Shown: in pieces, positions 8,256-16,747 of the stretch
Position numbering within the stretch: the first letter of the stretch is position 1
Layout of the letters: each line of letters opens with the position of its first letter
DNA from: GCA-2725625 sp964574215
GTDB lineage: Bacteria > Pseudomonadota > Alphaproteobacteria > Rhodospirillales > UBA2165
Reading direction: 5' to 3'
Length of the DNA stretch: 28,916 nucleotides
Assembly (NCBI GenBank): GCA_964574215.1
Contig: CAZNLR010000054.1
Location: 1-28,916 of the forward strand
Translations under genes and position numbers: made by a program
Notes under the pieces: model-generated
The model's database searches: none
Told to the model about the DNA's origin: nothing
Seen by the model: the letters and a program-made list of their open reading frames with translations, nothing else

Positions 8256-8920
8256 TTGCTTATCTCCAGCTTAGTGTCATGCCAATGGCCTTCCGGAACG
8301 GGATTCATCACGGTCGGTTTTCCGGGTACAGATTCCGGAGAAGATGTCAGTGATCTCATCAATACGAAGGCCGCCTGCAGTGCAGATGTGGGACAGAGCG
8401 GAAAACATTCCATGCAGTCCCAGCATTCTTTCTGAGCTATGTCGGGGACAAAGCTGATTTCCCGGCTTGGTCCCCGGTCCACGAACCCGACGGCGTTTTT
8501 TTGCTTAACTTCGTCGCAATATCTTACACAAAGGCCGCAGAGGATACAAAATGAGGGCTCTTTCGGGAATCGGTCTTTGTCCGCGCCATATTCCTGGGCC
8601 AGTTCCTTCAATACCTCTGATTCCGGGGCGTACGCCATCAACTGCTCGGTCAGCATCTTGCGAATATCATCAATTTGCTCAGTACGGGTTGTTACTTCCA
8701 AAGATTCCTGGACCGGGTGTACGCAGGCGGCGACCATGTTCGTCCGACCACCGACCGTCACATCCACCACGCACAGCCGACAGCCGCCGAACGGCTCCAA
8801 CTTCTCGTGGTTGCAAACAGTCGGAATATAGATATCGGCGCTTCGAGCGGCGTCCAGGACGGTCATTTCCTCGTCCGCCGAGACGTCCTTGCCATCAATT
8901 TTTAAAGTAATTTTACTCAT
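8252..8920 (-). CDS. bamI: BamI-like NuoG N-terminal-type iron-sulfur subunit
   Basis: This 222-residue protein corresponds to the N-terminal iron-sulfur part of NuoG/HoxU. A plant-type [2Fe-2S] domain uses Cys36, Cys47, Cys50 and Cys66 (CNHEKLEPFGGCRLC). Two [4Fe-4S] clusters follow at Cys125, 128, 131 and 135 (CILCGLCVRYC) and Cys166, 169, 172 and 176 (CWDCMECFPLC). The molybdopterin-like domain of full NuoG is absent, as in BamI and bifurcating hydrogenase or formate dehydrogenase gamma-type subunits. It should wire the NuoF-like flavin subunit to the rest of the Bam complex. The gene starts 6 bases after bamH and its TGA overlaps the bamB ATG. Confidence 0.85.
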   Translation of the reverse strand: MSKITLKIDGKDVSADEEMTVLDAARSADIYIPTVCNHEKLEPFGGCRLCVVDVTVGGRTNMVAACVHPVQESLEVTTRTEQIDDIRKMLTEQLMAYAPESEVLKELAQEYGADKDRFPKEPSFCILCGLCVRYCDEVKQKNAVGFVDRGPSREISFVPDIAQKECWDCMECFPLCPTSALQAAFVLMRSLTSSPESVPGKPTVMNPVPEGHWHDTKLEISK

Positions 8921-8926
8921 AGTCGA

Positions 8927-10888
8927 TTAAGCCCCCTGTCCGGTTGAAGCCAGGACGCGCTGTTTATCCGCCTTTTTTTTCTTCCGGTCGATCGTTCTCA
9001 AGTTCTCGGCGATAGCTTCCGGAACTGTCTCGCCGGTATACCTGACCACGGCGTCAAAGTTGTCAGGGCAAACCTCAAAGCAGGAACCGCATTTGGTGCA
9101 GATATCCTGATCAATGACGTGGATTTGATGTTTGGCCCCGATGATCGATTCCGCCGTGCATTTCTTCATGCAGATCAGGCAGGCCTCGCACTTATCCGGA
9201 TCAATATAGTAGGAAACCAGTTCCTCGCAGGTATAGGACGAACATTTTTTATCTCTGATATGTTCCTCATACTCCTCCCTGAAATAACGAAGGGTACTCA
9301 TAACCGGGTTGGGAGCGGTTTTTCCTAAGGCGCATAACGAGCCGCCGCCAGTGGACATGGCCAGTCCTTCCAGCAACTCAATGTCGCCTTCTTTGCCTCT
9401 ACCTTCGGAGATATTGGTAAGAATATGATGCATCTGCTTGATGCCTTCCCGGCATGGATTGCATTTGCCACAGGATTCTTCGGCCAGGAAACCAAGGAAA
9501 TATTTGGCGACGTCAACCATACAGGTGTCTTCGTCCATAACGATAATGCCGCCCGAACCCATGATAGCGCCCGCTTTGATAAGCTCGTCAAAATCCACCA
9601 CCGTGTCCAGTTGTTCTTCAGGGATACAACCGCCCGCCGGGCCGCCGGTCTGTACGGCCTTGAACTTTTTACCATCGGGAATGCCTTCACCTATTTTGTA
9701 GATAATGTCCCTGAGCGTCATGCCCATGGGCACTTCCACCAGGCCGGTATTCTTGATCTTACCGACCAGGGAAAAGATTTTGGTGCCCTTGCTGCCTTCG
9801 GTGCCGAAATTAGCATACCAGTCGGCGCCTTCATTAATAATCAAAGGCACGTTAGCCCAGGTCTCAACATTATTGATGTTGGTAGGCTCTCCCCAAAGAC
9901 CCTTGGTGGCCGGATAAGGTGGTCTTGATTTAGGCTCGCCCGGCCTGCCTTCGAGAGACAGCAGCAGAGCCGTTTCCTCACCACAAACAAAAGCGCCGGC
10001 GCCCATATGTATCTCGACATTGAAATCGAAACCTGAGCCGAGGATATCTTCACCCAGAAAGCCGTATTCCTCGGCCTGCTTGACGGCGAGAGCTATATTC
10101 TCCAAAGCCAGCGGATATTCCTGGCGCACATAGAAATAGCCCTGGTTGGCGCCGATGGCGAAGGCGCCAATCATCAAACCTTCCAATATGGAATGAGGAT
10201 TACCTTCAAGGACGGCCCGGTCCATAAACGCCCCGGGGTCGCCTTCGTCGGCATTAACGATGACATATTTGGTATCGCTTTCGGCGTTGAGAGCCGCATC
10301 CCACTTAATTCCGGTGGGAAAGCCGCCGCCGCCCCTTCCCCTAAGGCCGGATTTGAGAACTTCATCCACGACCTCTCTCGAGGTCATTTCGAAAAGCACC
10401 TTGGTCAGGGCGGAATAGCCGCCCAGCGCCAGATAATCATCAATAGATTTCGGGTCAATTTTTATATTATTGCCGATGATGTTCCGTTCTTGGTTTTTAT
10501 AGAAGGGAATATCCGCTGCATGAGCGATTTTTTTATCATCGTTGCTTGAATCGACATAAAGCAGACGATCAACAATTTCATTTTCCGAAATAGTCTGAGA
10601 CACGACGTCGGCAACATCTTCAGGCGTTACCTGGAGATAACATACATCTTCGGGATCAATAACGACAATGGGTCCGCATTCGCAAAAACCGGGGCAACCG
10701 GTGCCTTTAACCGTCACACCCTCTAACCCCTGCTGTTCGATTTCAGATTCAAGGGCTTCAATCACCTTTCCAGCACCCGAAGCTAAGCAACTGGCCCCGG
10801 CGCACACGGAAATATGGGGCTCGTCGGGATCCCTTTTTGACAGGATATCCTGCCTGAGATTTTCCAGTTCGGCGGGCGAATTAATCAT
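8927..10888 (-). CDS. bamH: BamH-like NuoF-type FMN/NADH-binding subunit
   Basis: This long NuoF homologue (653 residues) is typical of bifurcating complexes. A thioredoxin-like [2Fe-2S] domain comes first (Cys29, Cys34, Cys65 and Cys69). The FMN/NAD(H) domain follows, with GRGGGGFPTG at 184-193 and NADEGDPGAFMDR at 212-224. A soluble-ligand-binding beta-grasp region precedes the N3-type [4Fe-4S] cluster (Cys473, 476, 479 and 519; ESCGKCNPCREG). Two C-terminal ferredoxin clusters use Cys567-577 and Cys597-607. In the Bam complex this subunit is the likely site of pyridine nucleotide exchange and a candidate flavin bifurcation site. It is separated from bamG by 15 bases and from bamI by 6. Confidence 0.87.
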   Translation of the reverse strand: MINSPAELENLRQDILSKRDPDEPHISVCAGASCLASGAGKVIEALESEIEQQGLEGVTVKGTGCPGFCECGPIVVIDPEDVCYLQVTPEDVADVVSQTISENEIVDRLLYVDSSNDDKKIAHAADIPFYKNQERNIIGNNIKIDPKSIDDYLALGGYSALTKVLFEMTSREVVDEVLKSGLRGRGGGGFPTGIKWDAALNAESDTKYVIVNADEGDPGAFMDRAVLEGNPHSILEGLMIGAFAIGANQGYFYVRQEYPLALENIALAVKQAEEYGFLGEDILGSGFDFNVEIHMGAGAFVCGEETALLLSLEGRPGEPKSRPPYPATKGLWGEPTNINNVETWANVPLIINEGADWYANFGTEGSKGTKIFSLVGKIKNTGLVEVPMGMTLRDIIYKIGEGIPDGKKFKAVQTGGPAGGCIPEEQLDTVVDFDELIKAGAIMGSGGIIVMDEDTCMVDVAKYFLGFLAEESCGKCNPCREGIKQMHHILTNISEGRGKEGDIELLEGLAMSTGGGSLCALGKTAPNPVMSTLRYFREEYEEHIRDKKCSSYTCEELVSYYIDPDKCEACLICMKKCTAESIIGAKHQIHVIDQDICTKCGSCFEVCPDNFDAVVRYTGETVPEAIAENLRTIDRKKKKADKQRVLASTGQGA

Positions 10889-10903
10889 CTATATGAACTT
10901 TCA

Positions 10904-11356
10904 CTAATCATAATTTTTTAATAAGTCGGCGGCGGAGCCGGAGTCCAACCGTCCGAGATGCTGTTCATCAATTTCCATCACCGGTCCCAACGCACAGCAG
11001 CCGAGACAATTGACCGTATCCAGGCTGAATTTCATATCCGGGTCGGTTTCTCCGGGCTCTAGCCCAGTCGTATTTTGCAGCACTTCCAGAACACGTGGCG
11101 CCCCCCGGACATGGCAGGCTGTACCCATGCAAAGGTTTATTTCATGGCGGCCTTTGGGAACTAGGCTGAAGGCCTTATAAAAGGTTGCCGTGTGTTGAAT
11201 CCGACTCATTGGAACCTGTAATTTCTCACTGACCATCTCCAAAGCCTCGTGTGGAAGCCAGTGCAGTTCCTTCTGGATATCCAGCATTATCTGGATCAGC
11301 GAACTGGCTTCGCCGTTATGGTCTTTGATGATCTGCTCGATTTTCTCAATATCCAT
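10904..11356 (-). CDS. bamG: BamG-like NuoE-type [2Fe-2S] subunit
   Basis: This 150-residue NuoE/HoxE homologue has an N-terminal helical bundle (LIQIMLDIQKELHWLP is the typical opening) and a thioredoxin-like domain. The domain ligates a [2Fe-2S] cluster through Cys76-x4-Cys81 and Cys117-x3-Cys121 (CMGTAC and CLGCC). It pairs with the NuoF-like protein encoded 15 bases downstream. The length is normal for the family. The start ATG has a GGGA sequence upstream. In context it is the partner of BamH in the electron-input module. Confidence 0.86.
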   Translation of the reverse strand: MDIEKIEQIIKDHNGEASSLIQIMLDIQKELHWLPHEALEMVSEKLQVPMSRIQHTATFYKAFSLVPKGRHEINLCMGTACHVRGAPRVLEVLQNTTGLEPGETDPDMKFSLDTVNCLGCCALGPVMEIDEQHLGRLDSGSAADLLKNYD

Positions 11357-11386
11357 ATTTCCCGTCTCTATTTATCTCGTTGCATG

Positions 11387-12145
11387 TCAGGCAAGCGCAT
11401 AAAGCTGTTCGCTCTCGTCAAATTTAATCAGTTTTTGTCTGGCTGAATTACTCAGGTGCTTTGAAACATCTGACGAGTTCATGCTCAAACTGGCGGCGAT
11501 TTCCCGGGAGGATAGGGCTTCCTCTTGTAGGAGCACCATGATCTGGCTGATTGCCAGCTTGTCCGCGATCATGTCATTGATCAAAGATGTTATCTCATCG
11601 CTTGAGAAAAACTCTTCATAATCTTCCTTGTTTTCAAAACGCACGCGCAGTTTCTCCCTTTCCACCAGCTTGATGTAGGGAAGCAATTTTGCGATCGCCT
11701 CGATCTTAATTTTTAGTTCCTTCTGATTCACGCCCTCGCTTTCGCCGAGGGGGCCAAGCTCTTTCAACTCATCGGTAAATTCTGTAACAACTTCGGCGTA
11801 ACGGAGTCCTTCGGATGCGGAGACCCATTCAAGCCTCAGCCTATCCGGGTTCAGACCGGAATATTCCAGTAATTTTTTACCCAGATGCATCACACTCAAC
11901 GCATCGTAATTCCCTTCTGTCACGTAGTGGCAGTCGCCCAACCAGCAACCCCCGATGAACACGCCATCATTACCGTTTGCAAACGCGCGAAGCACGAACG
12001 CCAGGTCGACTCTACCGGAACACATTACCCTGATCACCTTCATGCTTGAGGGGTATTGTTGGCGAGAAACGCCAGCCAAGTCCGCCCCGGCATAACTGCA
12101 CCAATTGCATAAAAATCCCAGGATTTTTGGTTTAAATTCTGCCAT
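11387..12145 (-). CDS. bamF: BamF-like MvhD subunit with C-terminal helix-turn-helix extension
   Basis: Residues 1-130 match the MvhD/FrhD family, the small protein that links Hdr-like and dehydrogenase modules through a [2Fe-2S] cluster. Cysteines are at 13, 16, 42, 67 and 72 (FLCNWCSY, MCSGRVD, GGCWLGDCHY). All are ordinary Cys codons with no in-frame TGA. The protein is 252 residues, well over the roughly 140 of minimal MvhD. Residues 200-241 read like a winged helix-turn-helix (VLLQEEALSSREIAASLSMNSSDVSKHL), joined by a charged linker. I prefer the ATG at 12145 with GGAAG ten bases upstream; a TTG two codons earlier is possible. It lies 96 bases after bamE. Confidence 0.83.
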   Translation of the reverse strand: MAEFKPKILGFLCNWCSYAGADLAGVSRQQYPSSMKVIRVMCSGRVDLAFVLRAFANGNDGVFIGGCWLGDCHYVTEGNYDALSVMHLGKKLLEYSGLNPDRLRLEWVSASEGLRYAEVVTEFTDELKELGPLGESEGVNQKELKIKIEAIAKLLPYIKLVEREKLRVRFENKEDYEEFFSSDEITSLINDMIADKLAISQIMVLLQEEALSSREIAASLSMNSSDVSKHLSNSARQKLIKFDESEQLYALA

Positions 12146-12241
12146 TCTCAAGTCGCTTCCATGGCGGCCATTCGATTTGCCCTCTTCGGCCGCTTTTTAA
12201 AAGTTTTGATAGTCATGCTGCTTACTCCAACGACGATCCAA

Positions 12242-15200
12242 TCACGCTGCATCGATCTGCTGGAAAATTTCTTCGTCGGTGAAATGGTTCAAATAGATAG
12301 CTCCGGTCGGACATTTTGCGTTACAAAGACCATCGCCTTTGCATAAGACAGGATTGACACGGGCTTTCTTGCCATGAGGCGTTTCGTAAAAATCGATGGC
12401 GTCATAAGTGCAAGCCGTCATGCAGGCTTCGCAGGCAACACATGACATTTCATTGACATCACAAATGGCGCCAGTCGCCGATACGGAATCCTTTGATAGT
12501 AAATTGATGGCGCGGCCTGCGGCGCCGTAAGCCTGACTGATTGTTTCAGATATGTCTTTCGGATAGTGCGCCGTTCCGCATAGGAATATGCCGTCGGTCG
12601 CGGCATCCACCGGCCGAAGTTTTACGTGCGCCTCTTGGAAAAAACCATCCTGATTCAACGGCATCTTGAACAGTTTTGATATTTCCTGACTGGTAGAGGA
12701 AGGAACGACAGCGGCGGCCAGCGCCAGCAAATCGGCATCCAGTTCAAGCTTTTGCCCCAAAATCGGATCGGGTACGGTAACCCGCATAACTTTTCTTCCA
12801 TCTTCTTCGGCCGCCTCGACCAGGGGTTTGTCATCGGGTTCATAGCGAATAAACCGGACACCACTATCCGCCGCCTTTCTGTAATAATCCTCCTTGAACC
12901 CATAGGTTCGCATATCCCGGAAAATGATATAGATCTCGGTTTCCGGTTTTGCCTGCTTCAAAGAAAGGGCGTTCTTGATCGATTGATTACAACATACCCG
13001 GCTGCAGTAATTTCTTTCCGCCGACCGACAACCCACGCATTGGATCATGACGACGGTTTCGGCGTTCATCACCGTTTCTTCTTCTTGGGAAATCTGCGCT
13101 TCCAGTTCAAGAGAGGTCAACACCTGCTCTTCATCCGCATAGAGGTATTCGGTCGGCTTGTGTTCCTCCGCACCGGTGGCGATGACCACGGCGCCGTGGG
13201 TTATTTCCTTGTTCCGGCCCTCGAAACTCACCTGTGTCGAGAAATTCCCGACATAGCCCGTCACCTCGTCGATGGTCGCATCGGTGACCACGTGGATGGA
13301 GGGATGCCGATAGACCTTGCCCTTGAGATCGGCCAGAAAAGCCTGCACATCAGTACCATCAAGAGTGTAGTGGAGCCGGCGAGCCATGCCCCCCAAATCC
13401 TCTTCTTTTTCCAAAAGATGGACCTGGAAACCCTGCTCGGCCATGTTCAGCGAACTGGTCATGCCGGCCACGCCGCCGCCCACAACCAGCACCTTTTTGT
13501 CAATGGGCAGGTCGATTTCCTGCAACGGCTCCAGCAGGGCAGTTCGGGCAACCGACATCCGAACGATATCCTTTGCCTTGGCGGTGGCGTCTTCCTTTTC
13601 TTTCGAATGCACCCAGGAGCAATGTTCCCGAATATTAGCCATATCCATGAAATACTGATTGATGCCGCCTTCCCGCACAGTGTCCCGAAACAGCGGCTCC
13701 AGGGTCCGGGGCGTGCAGGCCGCGATGACGACGCGGTTTAACCCTTGTTCACGAACCGTATCGGCAATGTCCTGGGCATTATCCGTGGAACAGGCAAAAA
13801 GGCTTTCTTGAGCGTGGGTCACGTGATCCAGCGTGCTGGCATATTCGACGACGGAAGGCACGTCGACCACCCTGCCGATATTGGCGCCGCAATGGCAGAC
13901 GAATACGCCGACCTTGGATTCTTCCTCCGAGACATCCCGTTCCTCCGGATATTCCCGCTCCCGGCTCAGCTTGCCGCGTTGCTCGGCCAGGAACTGGCCA
14001 CATTGGGCGGCGGCGGCGCTGGCGGAAACAACTGACTCCGGAATGTCGCGGGGACCATGGAAGGCACCGCTGACAAAAACGCCCGGACGGGTGGTTTGAA
14101 TTGGATTGACCGGATTGCTTTTGCAAAAGCCGTGGTCATCGAGATCGAGACCGAATTTTTCGGCCAAATCCTCTGCATCCGCAGGAGGATTCAATCCGAC
14201 CGACAGGACCACCAGGTCAAACTCCTTTTCTTTCACGCCTTCATCAGGTGTCGCATATCTTATGGTGACGTTTTTGCTTTCCGGAATTTCCCTGCCGATA
14301 GACACATAGCTCCTGATAAACTCAACATCGGAAAGGTTCTCGGCTTTCTGATAATAACGTTCATAATCTTTGCCGAAGGCGCGGATATCATTATGGAACA
14401 CGGTGGCGCCGATCTCGGCATCGTGTTCCTTTGTGAGGATCACTTGTTTCTGGGTATAGGCGCAGCAAACGGCCGAACAGTATGTGTTGCCCCCGGGAAT
14501 AACCTGCCTGGAGCCGACACACTGTATCCAGGCGATCTTCTCCGGGTGCTTTTCGTCGGAGGGGCGCTTGACCTCCCCTTCGTAGGGCCCGGTGGAAGAC
14601 AGCATGCGTTCGTATTCAAGGCTGGTTACCACATTTTTCATTCTGCCATAGCCATAGTCGCCCCTAACCGACGGGTCGAAAGTTTCATAGCCGGGCGACA
14701 GGACGACGGCATCCACCTTGACTTCCAGCCTTTCGGGCATCTGATGAAGATCAATGGCCTTATGCTGACACACATCCTGACAAATGCTGCATTTTTCCTC
14801 TGACTGGAACAGACAGGTTTCAGGGTCGATATAGGTGAAGAGCGGCACTGCCTGGGCGAAATGAATATGGACGGCCTTGGTCAAATTCATGTTCTGATTG
14901 TAGGGATCGGGAACTTCGACCGGGCAGTATTCGACGCAGGTGGTGCAGCCCGTGCATTTGTCCTCATCCACATATCTGGGCTTTTTGTAAAGCGTCACTT
15001 TGAAATCACCGGCTTCCCCTTCAACCCGTTCGATTTCGGTGTTGCTCAGGATGTCGATATTGGGATGTCTGCTGCATTCAATGAACTTGGGCGATTCAAT
15101 GCACATGGAGCAGTCGTTGGTGGGGAAGGTTTTATCAAGCTGCGACATTTTGCCGCCAATTGCGGGCGACTTGTCGACCATGAAGACTCTGAAACCAGTT

Positions 15201-15298
15201 TCAGCGAGATCGAGCGAGGCTTGGATTCCGCTGATACCGCCGCCGACAACCAGCGCATCTCCGATATTTTCGTTCTTGGACCAGGGCATGTTGTTCAA
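12242..15298 (-). CDS. bamE: BamE-like HdrA-type flavoprotein, duplicated form
   Basis: At 1018 residues this is a tandem HdrA. The first half has a Rossmann FAD site (VVGGGISGIQASLDLAETG, about 17-35), the HdrA cluster segment (TNDCSMCIESPKFIECSRH), a ferredoxin motif (CTGCTTCVEYCP) and CSICQDVC. The second half begins near residue 468 (FVCHCGANIG). It has its own Rossmann site (VVGGGVAGMTSSLNMAEQG), a CVGCRSAERNYCSRVCC segment and two C-terminal [4Fe-4S] motifs (CVACEACMTAC and CKGDGLCNAKC). HdrA proteins bifurcate electrons at FAD, so this is the leading candidate for bifurcation in the complex. The first codon is TTG with AGG five bases upstream; an ATG three codons in is the alternative. 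It follows bamD by 60 bases. Confidence 0.87.
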   Translation of the reverse strand: MNNMPWSKNENIGDALVVGGGISGIQASLDLAETGFRVFMVDKSPAIGGKMSQLDKTFPTNDCSMCIESPKFIECSRHPNIDILSNTEIERVEGEAGDFKVTLYKKPRYVDEDKCTGCTTCVEYCPVEVPDPYNQNMNLTKAVHIHFAQAVPLFTYIDPETCLFQSEEKCSICQDVCQHKAIDLHQMPERLEVKVDAVVLSPGYETFDPSVRGDYGYGRMKNVVTSLEYERMLSSTGPYEGEVKRPSDEKHPEKIAWIQCVGSRQVIPGGNTYCSAVCCAYTQKQVILTKEHDAEIGATVFHNDIRAFGKDYERYYQKAENLSDVEFIRSYVSIGREIPESKNVTIRYATPDEGVKEKEFDLVVLSVGLNPPADAEDLAEKFGLDLDDHGFCKSNPVNPIQTTRPGVFVSGAFHGPRDIPESVVSASAAAAQCGQFLAEQRGKLSREREYPEERDVSEEESKVGVFVCHCGANIGRVVDVPSVVEYASTLDHVTHAQESLFACSTDNAQDIADTVREQGLNRVVIAACTPRTLEPLFRDTVREGGINQYFMDMANIREHCSWVHSKEKEDATAKAKDIVRMSVARTALLEPLQEIDLPIDKKVLVVGGGVAGMTSSLNMAEQGFQVHLLEKEEDLGGMARRLHYTLDGTDVQAFLADLKGKVYRHPSIHVVTDATIDEVTGYVGNFSTQVSFEGRNKEITHGAVVIATGAEEHKPTEYLYADEEQVLTSLELEAQISQEEETVMNAETVVMIQCVGCRSAERNYCSRVCCNQSIKNALSLKQAKPETEIYIIFRDMRTYGFKEDYYRKAADSGVRFIRYEPDDKPLVEAAEEDGRKVMRVTVPDPILGQKLELDADLLALAAAVVPSSTSQEISKLFKMPLNQDGFFQEAHVKLRPVDAATDGIFLCGTAHYPKDISETISQAYGAAGRAINLLSKDSVSATGAICDVNEMSCVACEACMTACTYDAIDFYETPHGKKARVNPVLCKGDGLCNAKCPTGAIYLNHFTDEEIFQQIDAA

Positions 15299-15358
15299 TT
15301 TTACCTACCTTCGCTATCGGCGCTGATTCCTGCTATTCATCACCAAACCATGTACCGT

Positions 15359-16516
15359 TTAAAGGACTTCCTGGACGATTTCCGTGAGGTCCTTGATTTC
15401 CATCGCTTGTCCTTCTTCCAGGCCGAGAGCGCTATCGGTAAAATTGGTAATGCAATAGGGACAGGTCGTCACCAGCACCTCGGCCTCGACATCGATGGCC
15501 TGTTGTAATCTCAGATCCGCAAATCTTTCCTCTTTCGGCGTTTCCATCCAGATTCTGCCGCCGCCGCCGCCGCAACAGAGACTATCCTCTCTATTGTCGG
15601 CCATCTCGGTAACATCGACGCCAAGCACGTGCTTTAATACGTTCCGCGGGGCGTCAAACACGCCATTGTGCCGGCCCAGATAGCAAGGATCGTGATACGT
15701 CACTTTCTTGTCGTATGTCCGGGCGGGCTCAAGCCGGCCTTCATCCAGCAAGTCGCTCAAATACTGGGCCATATGGACGATTTCAAACTGGGCGTTGAAT
15801 TCGGGATATTCGTTTTTGAAGGTGTGGTAACAATGGGGGGACGAGACCAATATTTTCTTAACCCCCTGGTCGATGTAAGTTTTAATATTTTCCCTGGCCA
15901 AACTTTTGAAAGCGTCTTCGTTTCCCGTCTTGCGGATGCTTTCGCCACAACAATTTTCCTTGGCGCCCAATATGCCGAAATCCACGCCGGCCTTGTTAAG
16001 GATATTGGCGGTGGCGGCCGCCACTTTTTTCATGCGGGGGTCATAGCTGAGATAGCAGCAGGGAGAATATAATACTTCCATCTCTTCGGTGAAATTCTTC
16101 ACCGCCAAACCTTCGGTCCAATTCGCCCGTTCGCTCCGCTCCATATTGAAAGGATTGCCTTCGGCGATAAGACTGTCGCTCACGGTAATGATGGGCGAAA
16201 CGGTTTCAGGAAACACCCCGTATTCTGTAGCGATTCGGCGCAGGGACATTCCCGCCTCGATCTGATTGACGCCCCGGGGGCATCGCTGGGGGCAAGTGCC
16301 GCAGGTCGTGCAGCGCCACATATCTTCGTTTTCAATGTCGGTCAAACCGAACGTAGCCTGTCTGACGATGCGGCGCATGCTGAAGGAACGGACCCTGTTC
16401 CAGGGACAAACGACGTCGCAAATGCCGCACTGATAGCAGAGCTGGAACGATTCGCCGCCGTTTTCCAATATGACTTCGGTTATTTCATTAATGGGAGCTA
16501 CAGTTTCCACGATCAT
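15359..16516 (-). CDS. bamD: BamD-like HdrD/CCG-domain iron-sulfur subunit
   Basis: This 385-residue (Fe-S)-binding protein of the HdrD/GlpC type has two N-terminal [4Fe-4S] motifs, Cys27-37 (CYQCGICDVVC) and Cys69-79 (CTTCGTCPQRC). They are followed by two cysteine-rich CCG domains: Cys153-154, Cys189-190 and Cys229 in the first, and Cys278, Cys314-315, Cys352 and Cys355 in the second. In HdrB/D the CCG domains bind noncubane clusters. Here the protein probably connects the HdrA-like BamE to the BamBC arms. It is the first gene of the bam operon. A FixK/FNR-type box lies 155 bases upstream of the ATG. The ribosome binding site is weak (GACTGAG), and a GTG at codon 3 is a possible alternative. 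Confidence 0.85.
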   Translation of the reverse strand: MIVETVAPINEITEVILENGGESFQLCYQCGICDVVCPWNRVRSFSMRRIVRQATFGLTDIENEDMWRCTTCGTCPQRCPRGVNQIEAGMSLRRIATEYGVFPETVSPIITVSDSLIAEGNPFNMERSERANWTEGLAVKNFTEEMEVLYSPCCYLSYDPRMKKVAAATANILNKAGVDFGILGAKENCCGESIRKTGNEDAFKSLARENIKTYIDQGVKKILVSSPHCYHTFKNEYPEFNAQFEIVHMAQYLSDLLDEGRLEPARTYDKKVTYHDPCYLGRHNGVFDAPRNVLKHVLGVDVTEMADNREDSLCCGGGGGRIWMETPKEERFADLRLQQAIDVEAEVLVTTCPYCITNFTDSALGLEEGQAMEIKDLTEIVQEVL

Positions 16517-16670
16517 CTCAGTCTTTTTGTTTGGTCGTTATGTTTATAATAATTTTCCCTGCTCTGAATCACAGTCCCGATTAAACACGGACAAACAATT
16601 CGGCTACTTTTTTTTGAAGTTTTATTGATCTGCACCGGCTAAAATTTGGCATAAGGGATGATGCGATACC

Positions 16671-16684
16671 TTGACCGAGATCAA
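16671..16684 (-). promoter_or_regulatory. FixK/FNR-type anaerobox upstream of the bam operon
   Basis: On the minus strand the sequence is TTGATCTCGGTCAA, a full match to the FixK/FnrN form TTGAY-N4-RTCAA and one base from canonical FNR. It lies in the 231-base gap between the HD gene and bamD, centred about 161 bases before the bamD ATG. If centred at -41.5, the -10 region would be around 16643-16650, where only a weak AT-rich hexamer is seen. It suggests oxygen-responsive activation of the bam genes. Confidence 0.65.
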
Positions 16685-16747
16685 GGCGTTGCTTTGAGTT
16701 CATAGAATATTCCGAGCCTAAATTTTCAACGCGGGCTCTATGTTACA

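Noticed and set aside
11387..12145. Selenocysteine in the MvhD-like subunit, as I recall proposed for some bam systems
   Set aside because: The frame has no in-frame TGA and the cluster positions are ordinary cysteine codons.
12752..13741. A long plus-strand open frame (329 codons) inside the HdrA-like gene
   Set aside because: It is antisense to a gene with clear FAD and cluster motifs. Long shadow frames are common opposite such codon usage, and the product matches nothing.
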